From positions 3,669,373 to 3,733,372 of the forward strand of contig KL647290.1 in assembly GCA_000727475.1 (NCBI GenBank): a DNA stretch of 64,000 nucleotides, given 5' to 3'. Below the pieces are notes generated by a model that saw nothing but the letters and a program-made list of their open reading frames with translations, was not told the DNA's origin and searched no databases. Below, one piece after another: positions 30,535 through 42,500 of this stretch; position 1 is the stretch's first letter; every line of letters starts with the position of its first letter. Source of the stretch: Sarcocystis neurona. Lineage: Eukaryota > Apicomplexa > Conoidasida > Eucoccidiorida > Sarcocystidae. The position numbers were made by a program, and so were the translations under genes.

Positions 30535-33500
30535 TCACGTTCTTGCTGCCTCTTGCTTCGTCTGCAACAGAAGCAAAACCTTGCGTTTGGTTTCCCGTAT
30601 ACAGGAGAGAAGCAGCAATCCGCCGCTGTGGCTGGACACTTTATCGAACGGGCCTCCTGCTTCTCTGCAGTCTTCTTCTTCCCGTGTTCGTCCTTCTTTT
30701 TCTTCCTGTTGCAAGACTTGCTGCAGTTGCTGCTCCCAGACCTCGACTACAGCAAGTGTCACGCATGCGCTGCCTCGCACTTCTCCGTCAACTGGCTCCA
30801 CACTTCCGTCCACCCCTCGAAGAAGCTGCTGTAGCACGACGCACAGCCGCGTCTGCCGCACCACACGAAGCTGTTGCCGTTGCCGCTCTTCTCCCCGCGC
30901 CGGCTGCACCATTTCCTCGTTCTCCTGCAGCTGCTGCTGCTCTCCCTCCTGCCGCTGCTCCTCATCTTCCCCCGGTCGCTGCTGCTCCTCATCTCCTCCC
31001 TCCTGGGCAGCGTCCTGCGGCCCCGGCTGCCTCGCCCGCTGCTGCAGCTCGTCTGATTTGCCTTTTCGCAGCTGCTTCTTCTGCTCTCCTGCTTGGTGAC
31101 GTCGCCGCTGCTGCTGCGGTTGTTCCTGGTGCGCATCCTTTACTGCCTGGTGACGCAGCCCCGCGTCCTCTGCAGCGTTGAACGCTGCAAACGCGAAGAG
31201 CAGCGTTTTCCAGAAGGACAGCAACAACAGCGAAGAGTCCCCGCATGCAGCGAGCAGCTGCACCGCGTCAAGAGCGTCTCGTATTCTACAATACCCTTCT
31301 TCCCCCTGCTGCTTTTGGCCGCACAGTTCGCTCTTCACTCTCGACTCCTGCTGCTGCTCCTGCTGCTGGGTGCTGCAGACCTGCGGCTCGCTCCTCCAAA
31401 GAGGCACTGGCTCTGAAGCTGCGCCCTGCCCTGCTGCTGCCGACGCGCAGCGCAGCCAGCAATCACCGACCCTCTGCACGACGCTTGCAAAAGTCTTCCA
31501 TCTGCTGCTGCTGCAGCAGTGCTTCCTTGCCGCAGAAGTCGCCCGAAGCAACCCGTCGCTGCCGCGCCCTCTGCTGCTGCTCTTCCTTCCACGGTTGCAG
31601 CGGCTGCTGCTGCTCCGGCTGGTGGGCCTGCCGCTGCTGATCCTGCCGTTCCTGCTGCTGCTGCTGTCGTTGTTGTTGCAATCGGTCCAGCAGCCGCAGC
31701 AATCGCCCTGTTTGCTTTCCACGACAACCTGCAGCACTTCCTTGGCAGCAAGCTCCGTGAGCCGCTTCCTCACCGCACGGCTTCTTCCCATAAAATTCGC
31801 CTTCGGTTCCTCCCTGCTGCAAGTGCCAAGGCGACAGCCCCTGCGCGTCGAGCCGCTACGGCTGTTGCAGACGCTCGAGCTGCGGCTGCCGCTGCTGACG
31901 CTGGGACTGCTGCGACTGCTGCAGGAGGAAGTGCTCTCGGCGGAGCTACTGCCACTACTGCTGTGCTGCTGATTGCATACGGACGTGCTGCTCGTCACGC
32001 AGCACAATTTGAGAAAATCGACAATTTCCTCGAAGAGCTGGTGCAGCACCCGCAGCTCAGCTGCACCGTCTTCTGTTCGCAACATGCTTGCGGCTGCTGC
32101 AGCAGCATCGCACAACGTCCCTCCGGCGAAGTCTTCCTTTTCTTCTTCTCCAGCAGTCGTCCCCGTCCCGGTCATAGCTGAGCTATCTGTCACCTTCTTG
32201 ACAGTTTCTGCTACGGGACTATTAGCCTCCCATTTCCTTTTCTCTCCCTTGTCAACCTCCTGCGCGTGTCGCACGCCTCCCTGTAGCTGCTGTCGGGCGC
32301 ATGGCGTCGCTCCCTCTGTTTTAATCGGCGGCCGCTGCGCTATTTTCTCTCCCTGCCACCGTTGCTGATGTTCCGTATTCTGCTGCTGCTGCTGCCTCGG
32401 CTCCGCTTCCTTGTGTCGGCTCGGCGGCGACTGCTGCTGCAAAGGATTCTCTCCCGGGAGTCGCCGAGTGACTCGTTCCACGTGCCCCAACGAATCTTCG
32501 AGCTGGTGCAGCAGGTGCACCCACAATGCTGCTCGTGTAGCTGCTCCTGCTGCACCTGTGCTGAGGTTGCGGGGGACGCCGCAGCTGTTGTCGCTGCTGC
32601 TGCTGTAACAAAGCACCGAAGCACGCGTACTACACGCACCTGCACGTGCGTGAGAAACAGCGCAAGAACACGAGACGGCTTCTGCGAGACAGCGCCCTGC
32701 GACGCCCCAACAAAATTCAGGTCCATGTGTAAGATGCTGTCGCCGCTGCAGCGAGGGGGCTGCTGATGAATTATCCCAGTACCAGGGCTGCTGCTGCTGC
32801 TCCTGCGCTGCCACTGCTGCTGCTGTGGCTGCTGTTGTTGCCGTCGCCGCTGGTGCTCCTCGAGCGCCGCTCCCTGGCCACTCCTGCAGCAGGGTCGCCC
32901 CTCGCCACAGCCACTCACGTGCCAGAGCGCCAGGTGCGGCGGAAGACGCAGCAACAACAGCAGCAGCGGAAGACGCTGCAGCGCCAGCAACAGCAGACGC
33001 AGCAACGTCAGCAACAGCGGAGGACGCAGCAGCAGCAGCGGAAGATGCAGCAACAGCAGCAACAGGCGAGGACGCAGCAACAGCAGTAACTGGAGAAGAC
33101 GCAGCTGCAGCAGCCTCGGCAGCGGGGCACGCAGTTGGGTCGGCAGCCGAAGCAGCTGCGGACAGAGCAGCGTCAGGGTCTGCAGACGCAGGCGCCACGG
33201 CAGAAAAGGAAGCCGCAGCCCGCAGGAAATAAGAAGTTGCAGAGACACAAGCAGCGCCATCCCAGCCTCCTTCCCCGGACAACGTTTCACTCAAAGTCAC
33301 CTCTGCTGCTTGACATACGAAGCCACTGCTGTGAAAGCCGCCAGCCATACCCCAAACAAACAACAGCAACGCCTGACGAGGACTCGTGTGCTGCTCCTTC
33401 CATCCTGCTGTCAACGTCTCGTGAGACCTGCTGCTGCTGTGAAGCATCTCCTGCGTAGCAACGCACGAACGCGACGCACGTGGAAATTCGTTCACCATTT

Positions 33501-36500
33501 CGCTCCTCCCACAGCCACCTGCCGCGCTCTCATCTTTCCGCAGCACCGCTCCACTGCACGTTGCTGCTGCTGCTGTTGCCGTCACTAGTGTTTCATCTGC
33601 TGCTGTTACTTGTGAGTCCTTCGTTCCAAGTGCTGTTGCTGCTGCCGCTGCTCCTGCTGCCGTTGTTGTTCCGGAGCCTACAAATGCTGCTGCTGGTGCT
33701 GCTGCTGGAGGAAGTGCTGCAGGCGTGAGACAGACGTCGTCCACAACAGGCACTGCAGCAGCAGCAGTCGGAGCCGCTGCTGCGGGCCCTTGAGACACTG
33801 CAGCTGACTTGCCGCTGCTACCGAGGCATGTGTCCACCGTTAGCGAAGTCTTCGCTGCTTCTTCAGTAACATGTTGGCAGAAAATTCCGACCTTCTCTAA
33901 CAGTGACGCATATGCAGCAGGAAACGACGCTGCCGCAACAGAGCAGCAGCTCGCACGTTGCAGACAGCAGCTCCTGCCATGTATGCCTGGAGTCACTCCA
34001 CGTGCTACTGCTGCTGCTGTCGGGGCTGCGTCCCCTACGTTTGCCGCTGCTGCTCTCTCCGCTTTTCGTCGCGTTCTCGTTGACCGCAGTGCCATATCTG
34101 CACCCTCTGTCGCTGTTGCTGTCCGGTGAGAAGACGCTGCTGCTGGTATTCCTCTCCCTGCTGCTGCTGTTCCTCTCTCTGGTGCTGGCGCTGCTAGGTG
34201 TTCTTCGAGCGCCGGTGCTGACGCTGCGCCTCGCCGGTCTTCTGCCCCCGTAGCGGCAGCAGCGGCAGCTGCTTCAATGTAATCTCCTCTGCCGCCAACG
34301 GCAGTTGCTGGAGGCGGCACGCGTGCTGTCCTTTCCCCACGCTGCTGCTGCGTCCCTGTTGCATCCTTCACGTGGGACTGCACCGAACTCCGGCCTCGAG
34401 GCCACAGCAACGCACCCTGCTGCTGCCAAATTTCCTGCCGCTGTTGCTGTCCGTGCTCGGCCGCTTCGTCTTCCTGCGCGTCCTGCTGCTGACGCCGGTG
34501 GTCTCCTTCCACGTGCGGCAGTCGCCCGCGCTGAACAGCAGCTTCCCCACCGCCCACATCGTCAGCAGCGGAAGCAGCGAGACTCGCTCTTCCTCCGACG
34601 CTCGACAGGTGCCACAGCTTCAGTCGCTTGCTGCTGCTGCGGCCTCCACTACTGCGCAAGCTGCTACTCCTGCTGCTGCGATTCGACTCTGTGCTGCCCT
34701 GCGTGGTGCTGCAGTCATCGTCCCGCACGCTGTTGCTGCTGCCGGCATTGCCTTTCACGCTGCAGCAGCTGCTGCCGAGTTCTCCGCTGCTGCCGGCAGT
34801 CGTGCGCTTTCCTTCCCCGCTGCTGCAGCTTCTTTTCTTCATAAAGCTGCTGTCCATGCCGCGCAGAGAATCTGCGACAATTTCCAGACACTTCTCTTCA
34901 CTCTGCTGCGTTGCTTCTGCCCCAGCACACGCGGTGCGCTGTTGCCGATGCTCCTCCTGCTGCTGTCGCTGTTGCTGTTGCTGCATTTGCTCCTGCTGTT
35001 GTTCCTGCCGCTCTTCCTGCCGCGACTTCCCCTCCTCCTCCTCGTCAAGCTGCTGCCGTGTTGAAGCAGCGCACGCATCTTTTTTCCGCTGCCCTGCACA
35101 CCCGCTGGATTGCTGCTGTGGCGGATGCTTCACCTTCACCGCTTGCTGTCGTTGCTCTTGCGGCGCAGTTCCGCTGCTCTCGGTGCGGCGCAAAAGTGCT
35201 GCGGTACGCCACACTTTCTTTGAGGTTGCATGAAGCGCAGCAACAAGACTCATAACCGCGTTCAGCAGTGGGGTGGGTAACCCGTGCGCACGTGTCACAT
35301 CTGCAGCGTGTTCTTCTGTTGCCGTTCGTTCCACTGTCTGCTTCGTCTCCGCTGCCGCCGCTGCTTCCGTGGGCGCCCCTGGTGTCGGGTCTCTAGCGGC
35401 TGCTTCTGCTCTTCCTCTCCTACGCGCACCTGCGACTGCAGCATTCCTTCCTGTTGCTGCCGTCGTGTCTGCTGCTACGCAAGGCGATGTTGCCGCTGTT
35501 GCTGCAGTCTTCTCCCTCTTGCTCCAATCGGCTGCGTTCCCTGTGAGTGCGCCAGCTGCACCAGCTGACGAAGAAGCAGCAGCAGCTGACGAAGAAGAGG
35601 CAGCCGCAGCAGCAACAGCCGACGAAACGACAGAACCAGCAGTTCGTGAAAAAGCAGCAGCAGGCAAAGAACAGCGGTAGCACGAAGACCGTCGTAGCGG
35701 GGGGTAGCAGAGAGGCTTGTCTTTGCATGCAGACGCGGTGAACCAGCTGAATGTCGTCAGATGCAGCGTCAGCAGCAGCTGGAAGACGTCGCTGAAATAG
35801 CGAGTGCAGCAACAGCAAACTTCCTCGTTGCAAATCTTCAGGAATAAGCCCCGTGAGGAACCCCCGGCGCGGTTCCTCGCTGGCTGCATGCAGTCGGGTG
35901 AGCAGCTACCTTGCGCCCCGTAGTTGCTGCCTTCGCTGTCTCCGCTGGACGTCCTCCTCTCGCTACAGCTGGCCCTTCCCTTTCTGCTGCTGCTGCCGGA
36001 CTTGTCCGTGCTGTGAGGCTTCGCAAAGCTGCACGTACTACAGCTGCTGCTGCGGCTCCGACTCCCACCCTGCGGCGCTGGGCTGCTGCTGCCGCTGCTG
36101 GGAACGAAGCAGCGACACGTGCTGCTTTTGGCGTTGAAGAGGCAGACTACAGAGAGCAAATCATCGGCAACGGCCCCAATGCACGCCGCGTCGGCCTCGT
36201 CCTCGGGCCAACCTGCGCGCCTGGAGCTGCTGCCGGCTGCTTCGGCGAACGGCAGGTGCCGCTGCTCTTGAGCTCTCCACGCGACGCAGCTCAGTCTCGC
36301 TGCCGCAGCCTGCAGCGCCAGGAAGATACTCACTTGCTGCTGTCTTCCTGTTCGTGAGACTGTCCCTTGCTGCTCCTCGTCTTCCTTCTCTGCGAGATGC
36401 TTCTGCTGCTGCTCTTGCTCGTGCTGCTGTAGCATCACATCTTCCGGCTCCTGTTTCTCCATCGACGAATAGCCTCCCCCCCGGGCTTCACCATTCTGCT

Positions 36501-39500
36501 GCCTATGATCCGGCCTACGCGTCCCTACCGGATAGCACGACACTTGCTGCTGCTGGTGCTCCTGCTCCTGCTCCTGTTTCCGACGCTTGTCCAGTTCCAG
36601 CTGCTGCTTCTGCAGCCGCTCCACGTGTAGCAGCTCCTCCTCGTCCTGCTGCTCTTGGTGTTGCTGCTGCGCCGTTTCCTTCTGGATCTCTGGGCTTGCC
36701 TGTTGCTGATGCTGCGGGTGTGACCGTCGTTCAGTAGGTAATAGGACTTCAGCAGCATTTCCCCCACACGAATCCAGCAGATGCAGAGTAGAACACTGCT
36801 GTTCTTCTTCGGAAGACGACGCAGCAACATATGCGTCACAGGCAACAGCTGCCGCAGCGGAGCAGCTGACAACGTGCGGCTCGCCTGCGCCGTCTTTCCT
36901 CTGAGCAGCAGCAGCAGCAACAGAACTTGCGTCATTGCTGCTGCTTCTTCTGCTGTTTCGACTGCGAAGACCTACGCTGCAGCTTCTCCTGCAGGTGCTC
37001 TTACCTTTGCTGGTGCGACGACTAGCACACAACGGGCTGCTGCCGCCGCTGCTGCCCTCCTGCTGGCTGCTCTTGCTGCTGTCGTAGCTCACTCTCCTCC
37101 CACTGCCACAGTTCCTGCCTGCCTCTCTGTTGTATCTCTCAACATTGCTGTTGCTACTGCTCGCGCTGCTGCTGCTGCTGCACCTGCTGCTTCTGAAGAC
37201 CGAGCCACAGCACGAGGAAGTGCGGCTAGACGCGGTCGACGACGTGCTCGGCGTATCTTCTGCTGCCTCTGCATCTTCTCCTCCGCTACACTCCGTTGAC
37301 GGTGTGCACCTGCGAGACAGCACGGGTCCCGTCTCTTCTAGCAACAGCTGCTCCCTCGCCGCCTGCTCCGTCTCCGGCGTGCAGTGTCCTTCGTCCTGTC
37401 TCGTCTCCCCGGCCAACACACATGGCCCCACAGACTCGACACTGCGCTTCGCACTCATCTTGCTGATGCTGCTGCAGCTGTTCGGTGTAGGACTTCTCCT
37501 GCTGCTCCTGCACGTGTCGCTGCTGCTGCTGTTGCTTCTTCTGCGCTTCCTGCTGCCGCTCTCCCCGCTGCCGCCGCTGTCGCAGTTTCTCTCCACGTAC
37601 TGTCGCAGAAGCTGGTGTACCTCCCTACGCTCCAGTTGCTGCTGTTCCTCTGCCTCCTGGACGCGCTGCTGCTGCACCTGCTGCACCAACCTACGCGGCT
37701 CCTGCTGGTGCTGCAAGGCCTCTCGCTGCTGTGCCAGCTGTGCCAACGTCTGCTCCTCCTGCTGCGGCTGCAGTTCCTGCTGTCGCTGCATTTCCTGCTG
37801 GTGCGGCGTCTTCGTTTGCTGCAGCTGCGGCTTCTGCTGCTGCTGCTGCCACTGCTCCACACACTCTTGCGCAGCAGACGACGCAGTTATACGGCAGCAG
37901 TCTTCCGAGTGGCAGGCTGCAGCAGAGGCGGCTGCAGGGCCTCCAGCAGCGACACCGGCGAAAGACGAAAGAGGCATCACTGCGGAAAGCCCGTACGAAG
38001 CAGCAGAATCGGAGGCTTTTTCCTCGTATTCTCCTTCTCCTCGTCCTTCTCTCCCCACCGCAGTGTTCGAGACCGTAGCTGCATGCGACAACGCAGCAGG
38101 AACCACCTTGTCTCCAGCAGCACCAACTGCGACGCACGACGCATCAGCAGAAAGCGCCTCCTCTCCACATACAGCAGCAGCAGCAACAGCGCTGCGGGGT
38201 AGGGCTAGAGCATGCGCAGCGGCATTCGAAATGACAGCTAGTACGCCACCAGCAGCAGCGCTGCGTGCCACTGCCGGAACAGCGGCGTGAGGCGCAGCAG
38301 CCGCCAAAGTTTGACCTGGCGCTCCGACAATCGGCGCTGCCGCAGCAGGTGCAGAGGGAGGTGCTGCAGGGGGACTTGCAGCAGCGCACTCACTCGCAAG
38401 ATGACGTGACTCTGCAGCAGCAGCGGCAGCAACAGGGAGAAGAACATCTGCTGGTGCGCCAGGACGTGCAGGCAGAGCAGCAACAGCAGGGAGTGCTTCG
38501 GCGACTCCACGTGGAGGCGCTGCTGCAACAACGGCGAGATTTCGTGCGACAGGAGCAGCAACAGACCGGTCGTCTGCTACCTCTGCATGCCACAGCGCAG
38601 GCGGCGAAATACACGCGGCTGTCCCTCCGTCGCCGCAGCCTGCGAGACAGCTAGCGACACACGTCGCATACGTCGCAGCTTCGGGCTCCAGCGGAGTTTC
38701 CGACGTCGTGCAAGGAAAAGAAGCCAACGACCCCGACCCAGCAGCTGCAGCAACAGGAGAAGAAGACTCCTCCTGTCCTTCCACTAGCGACACGAAGAAC
38801 TCTACAATATCTTCGTCCTGCTCTGCCGTCTCACGCTCTTCTGCGGTTCCTTCTGCTGCGTCCCGTCCTGCGATCCCTCGTGCAGCAGGTGGTGTGGGGA
38901 GTGCTGCCGCTCCTGTCGCGGCGGGCGAACCACCTGCGTCTCCCTGTGGCACTACTGCGGCAGCTGGTGCTGCTGCTGCCTCTTCTCTCAGAATACCAGC
39001 CGAAGCTCCTCTTGTTCCTGCTGCTGCCAAGAACGCGACTGCTGCAGGGCCCTGTGCTGCTGCCGCAGCTCCAGCTGCACCCCCCGGCGTTGAGGATATC
39101 GCTGTCGCTCGAACCGTTGCTGTCGCTGGAAGCGCTGCTGTCGCGGGAAGCGCTACTGTCGCGGGAGGCGCTACTGTCGCTGGAAGCGCTACTGTCCCTT
39201 GAAGCGCTGCTGTCGGTTGAAGCGCTGGTGTCGCGTGAAGCGCTGCTGCTGCTGACGCTGCTGTTGCTGAAGAAGCTGCTGCACGAGGTGGACGTGCTGC
39301 GGCCCCTGCTGGGGCTGTAGCTGCAGAAAGAGTTGCTGCACCTGTCACCCCCGCTTCTACCGCAGCTGCTGAAGCTTGCCTACTACTCACAGAAAAGACG
39401 GCAGCAGCAGGTGGTGGCGATTCACCGCCGATAACCGCTGCTGCGGAAGCTGCTGCTTGTTCTGCTCTTGAAGAAGCTGCTGCATTTCGAGCGTGTGCAA

Positions 39501-42500
39501 AAGCGTGCCTCTCTTCTAATACAACTGCTTCGCCTGCTGCCGGTACCCCCGCAGCTGCTGTGTCTCTCCTTGGTCCCGCCTCTTCCGCTGCATCTGCAGC
39601 TGCTGCCACTCTACATGGTGCTGCTGATATTGTTGCTGCTGCTGCTGCACGTGGCGATATCGCCGCGTCGCCTACTGCTGTCGTTTGTAATGCTGCTACG
39701 GTGGCGGCTGCCTCTACCGCGGCTGTCATTACCACGTCTCCTGCTGCTGCTGCTGCACCACCTGCTACTAGTGAATCTGTCCCCGTCCTTGCAGAGGCCG
39801 CCGTTCGACGTGCTGCTGGTATTGCACATGAGCCGTCTGCTTCTCCTGCTACAGATGCTGCTGCTCCTGCAGCATCTTCTGCTGCTCCCGTTTCTGCGGC
39901 TTCTGCTGCAGCCTCTGCTGCTCCTGCGCCAGCGTCTGCCGCTGCTGCGCCAGCGTCTGCCGCTCCTGCGCCAGCCGCTGCTGCTCCCGCTGCTGCCCCT
40001 ACCTCTGCTGCTGCTGTGGCCCCTGCCTCTGCTGCTGCTGCGCCAGCCTCTGCTGCTGTCGCTCTTGACTGCGCAGCCGTCGCTGCTGCAGCAGTTGAGT
40101 CTGCGTGTTCTGCTGCACATGCTCCTGCTGGAGGCCCTCCTACGGCAGCTGGAATCGCCGCGCAGCTTGCTTCTCCTCTGGTTGTTGTGGCAGCTTCTGT
40201 TTGGTGCCCAGCAGTTCTTGACCTCGCTAGGACGGCGGCAACCGCTGTTGATATACATGGCGGTGCTGTTGCCGCCGCCGCTACCTGCGCCGCTGCTGTT
40301 GCCGGCGCTGCAGCTGCTTCGTCTGTTGCTGCTGCCGGTGCTGCGGCTGCTTCGTCTGCTTCGTCTGTTGCTGATGCCGATGCTGCGGATGCTTCATCTG
40401 TTGCTGCTGCCGGTGCTGCGGCTGCTTCGTCTGTTGCTGCTGCCGGCGTAGCGGCTGCGTCGTCTGCTGTTGCTGCCGGTGCAGCGGCTGCTTCCTTTGC
40501 TGCTGCTCCCAGTGCTGCGGCTGCTTCGTCGTCGTCTGCTGCTGCTGCTGGCGGTGCTGCAGCTGCTTCGTCTGCTGCTAGGGCTGCTCCTGCTGCCACT
40601 GCTGCCGCTCGCAATGCTGTGTCTGAGTCTGTTGCTGCTGGCGGTGCTTTCGCTGCTGCTGTCGTTGGTATATGTGTTACTGGGGCTGGCGAGGCCGCCA
40701 CAGCGTCTGCCGCTGCTGCACATGCCGCAGCTGTCGCTTCTGCTGCCTCTGGCTGCGCTGTCACTACATTTGCTGCTGCACACGCCATCGCATGCACCGG
40801 TTCTACTGACGCTGCTGCCGCCACCCTGCCTGCTTCTCTTGTAGAGCTTGCTTCTTCCGCTGCTCTGGGGTCTGCCGCGCGTGCCAACGTTACTACTACA
40901 CTTCTGGGTGGTGCTGCAGCATTCCGAACCCCTTCTTCGACAGCTGCTGCAGAGCTTTCCCTGCCCTTTGCATCTGTGCCTCCTGCTGCTGCTGCTCCTA
41001 CGACAGGCCCTGCTTCCTCGGCTACTCCTGCTGCTGCAGCGCCTGCTGCTGCTGCCGCTGCTCCTACAGCTGCTGCTGTCGTCGCCGCCCCCAGGGGCGG
41101 TGCCGTCGCTTCTTCTCCTGCTGTTGCTGCCGTTGTCGCTGCTGCTGTCCCTACTGCTGGTGTGGCCGCTCCTGCTGTCACTGTTGCTGCTGCTGTCGCC
41201 GCTGCTGCTTCACGTTTTTCACCTGCAGCAGCTTCGGCAGCCTCTCCTTCTTCCCCCGCGGATGCGCCGTCTTCCCGTCCTGTTGCTGCTGCTGCTGCAC
41301 GCCCAGCAGGCTCCAGCTCCTGAAGCGACTGTCGCCTCTCCGGCAGCAGGTTGTACGTGTCCACTCCTCCAAAAATTTCATCGTCCAGACTGCTGAGAGG
41401 CTGTTGCTGCTGCTGCAGCACCTGCTGCTGTGGATGCATCTGCTGCTGCTGTATCTGCTGTTGCTGCATCTGCTGTTGCTGCAACACTTGCTCCTGGTGT
41501 TTAGTGAGGAGACGAGCAGGGCAAGGTGCTGCTCCTGCTCCTTTTACTACGCCATGGAAGTGCCGCAACTGCTGGTCGTCGCACTCTGCCGCTGCCGCTG
41601 CGCTGTCCGTCGTGGTGCCCCACTGCTGCCGCTGTTCGTCCTCTGCGTGCTGCTGCTCAGCACTCCTTGCTGCTGCAGCGCATGCATCCAGACTGCGGCG
41701 GCTGCTCCTCCCGCGTCCAGGCGCCAGCAGCCCTGCAGCTGCCCCAGACTTTCCTGGGCAACGAACACTGCAGTCAATGCATGATAACGGCTGCTGCTGT
41801 TGCTGGTGCTGCTGTTGCTGCTGCTCCTGCCGTTGCTGCTGCTGGTGCTGGTGCTGCTGCTGTTGCTGCAGCTGCTGGTCGTGTGGCTGCTCATGTCGGC
41901 AGCGACTTGTCCTCGTCAAGAATAGATCGTCAACATCTGCGTCCTCATCGCTGCTCATGTTGCTGCTGCTGTTGCTGCTGCTGTTGCTACTGCTGCTTCT
42001 TCTTCTCCGTACGCGTCGTCCCGTTGCATCGTCGTCTGGCTGCGCGGCAGCGGCGGCAGCTGCAGCTGCTGCTACGGCAGCGCTGTCCCCCGCTGCTGCA
42101 GCAGCCGCCGCCGTCCTCCACAGCGCGCGAAGACGGCCAATCTCCTGCTGCAGCAGCGCCGTTCGAGCAGCGTCTGCGGCTGCCAGGCGCTGCAGCCGCC
42201 GCACTTCCTCTCGCTCTGCGGCCAGCTGCCGCTCGACGCTGAGAAGCAGCTGCTGCTGCTCTGCCTCCTCGCTGCGTGCTGCGCGCAATTCCAGCAGAAG
42301 CCCTTGCGACCGCTGCTGCTGCGCGTCTAGCTGTTGTCTGGCTGCCACGAGCTGCTGCTGCAGCTGCTGCATCTGCTCCTCCCGCTGCTGCAGCTGCGTC
42401 TCCTGCTCTTGCAGCTGCGCCTCCTGCTGCTGTACCACCTGCAGTTTCTCTTCAACCGCCTGCTCGAGCAGCCTACAGCGCCCTCCCCACTCCTCGTAGC

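Noticed and set aside
37130..41396. Plus-strand frames of 327-587 codons (Ala-rich, Leu-rich, Cys/Ser-rich)
   Set aside because: They are shadows of the CAG-coded minus-strand giant frame: CTG, GCT and TGC read as Leu, Ala and Cys. Only the minus strand stays open for 13 kb.
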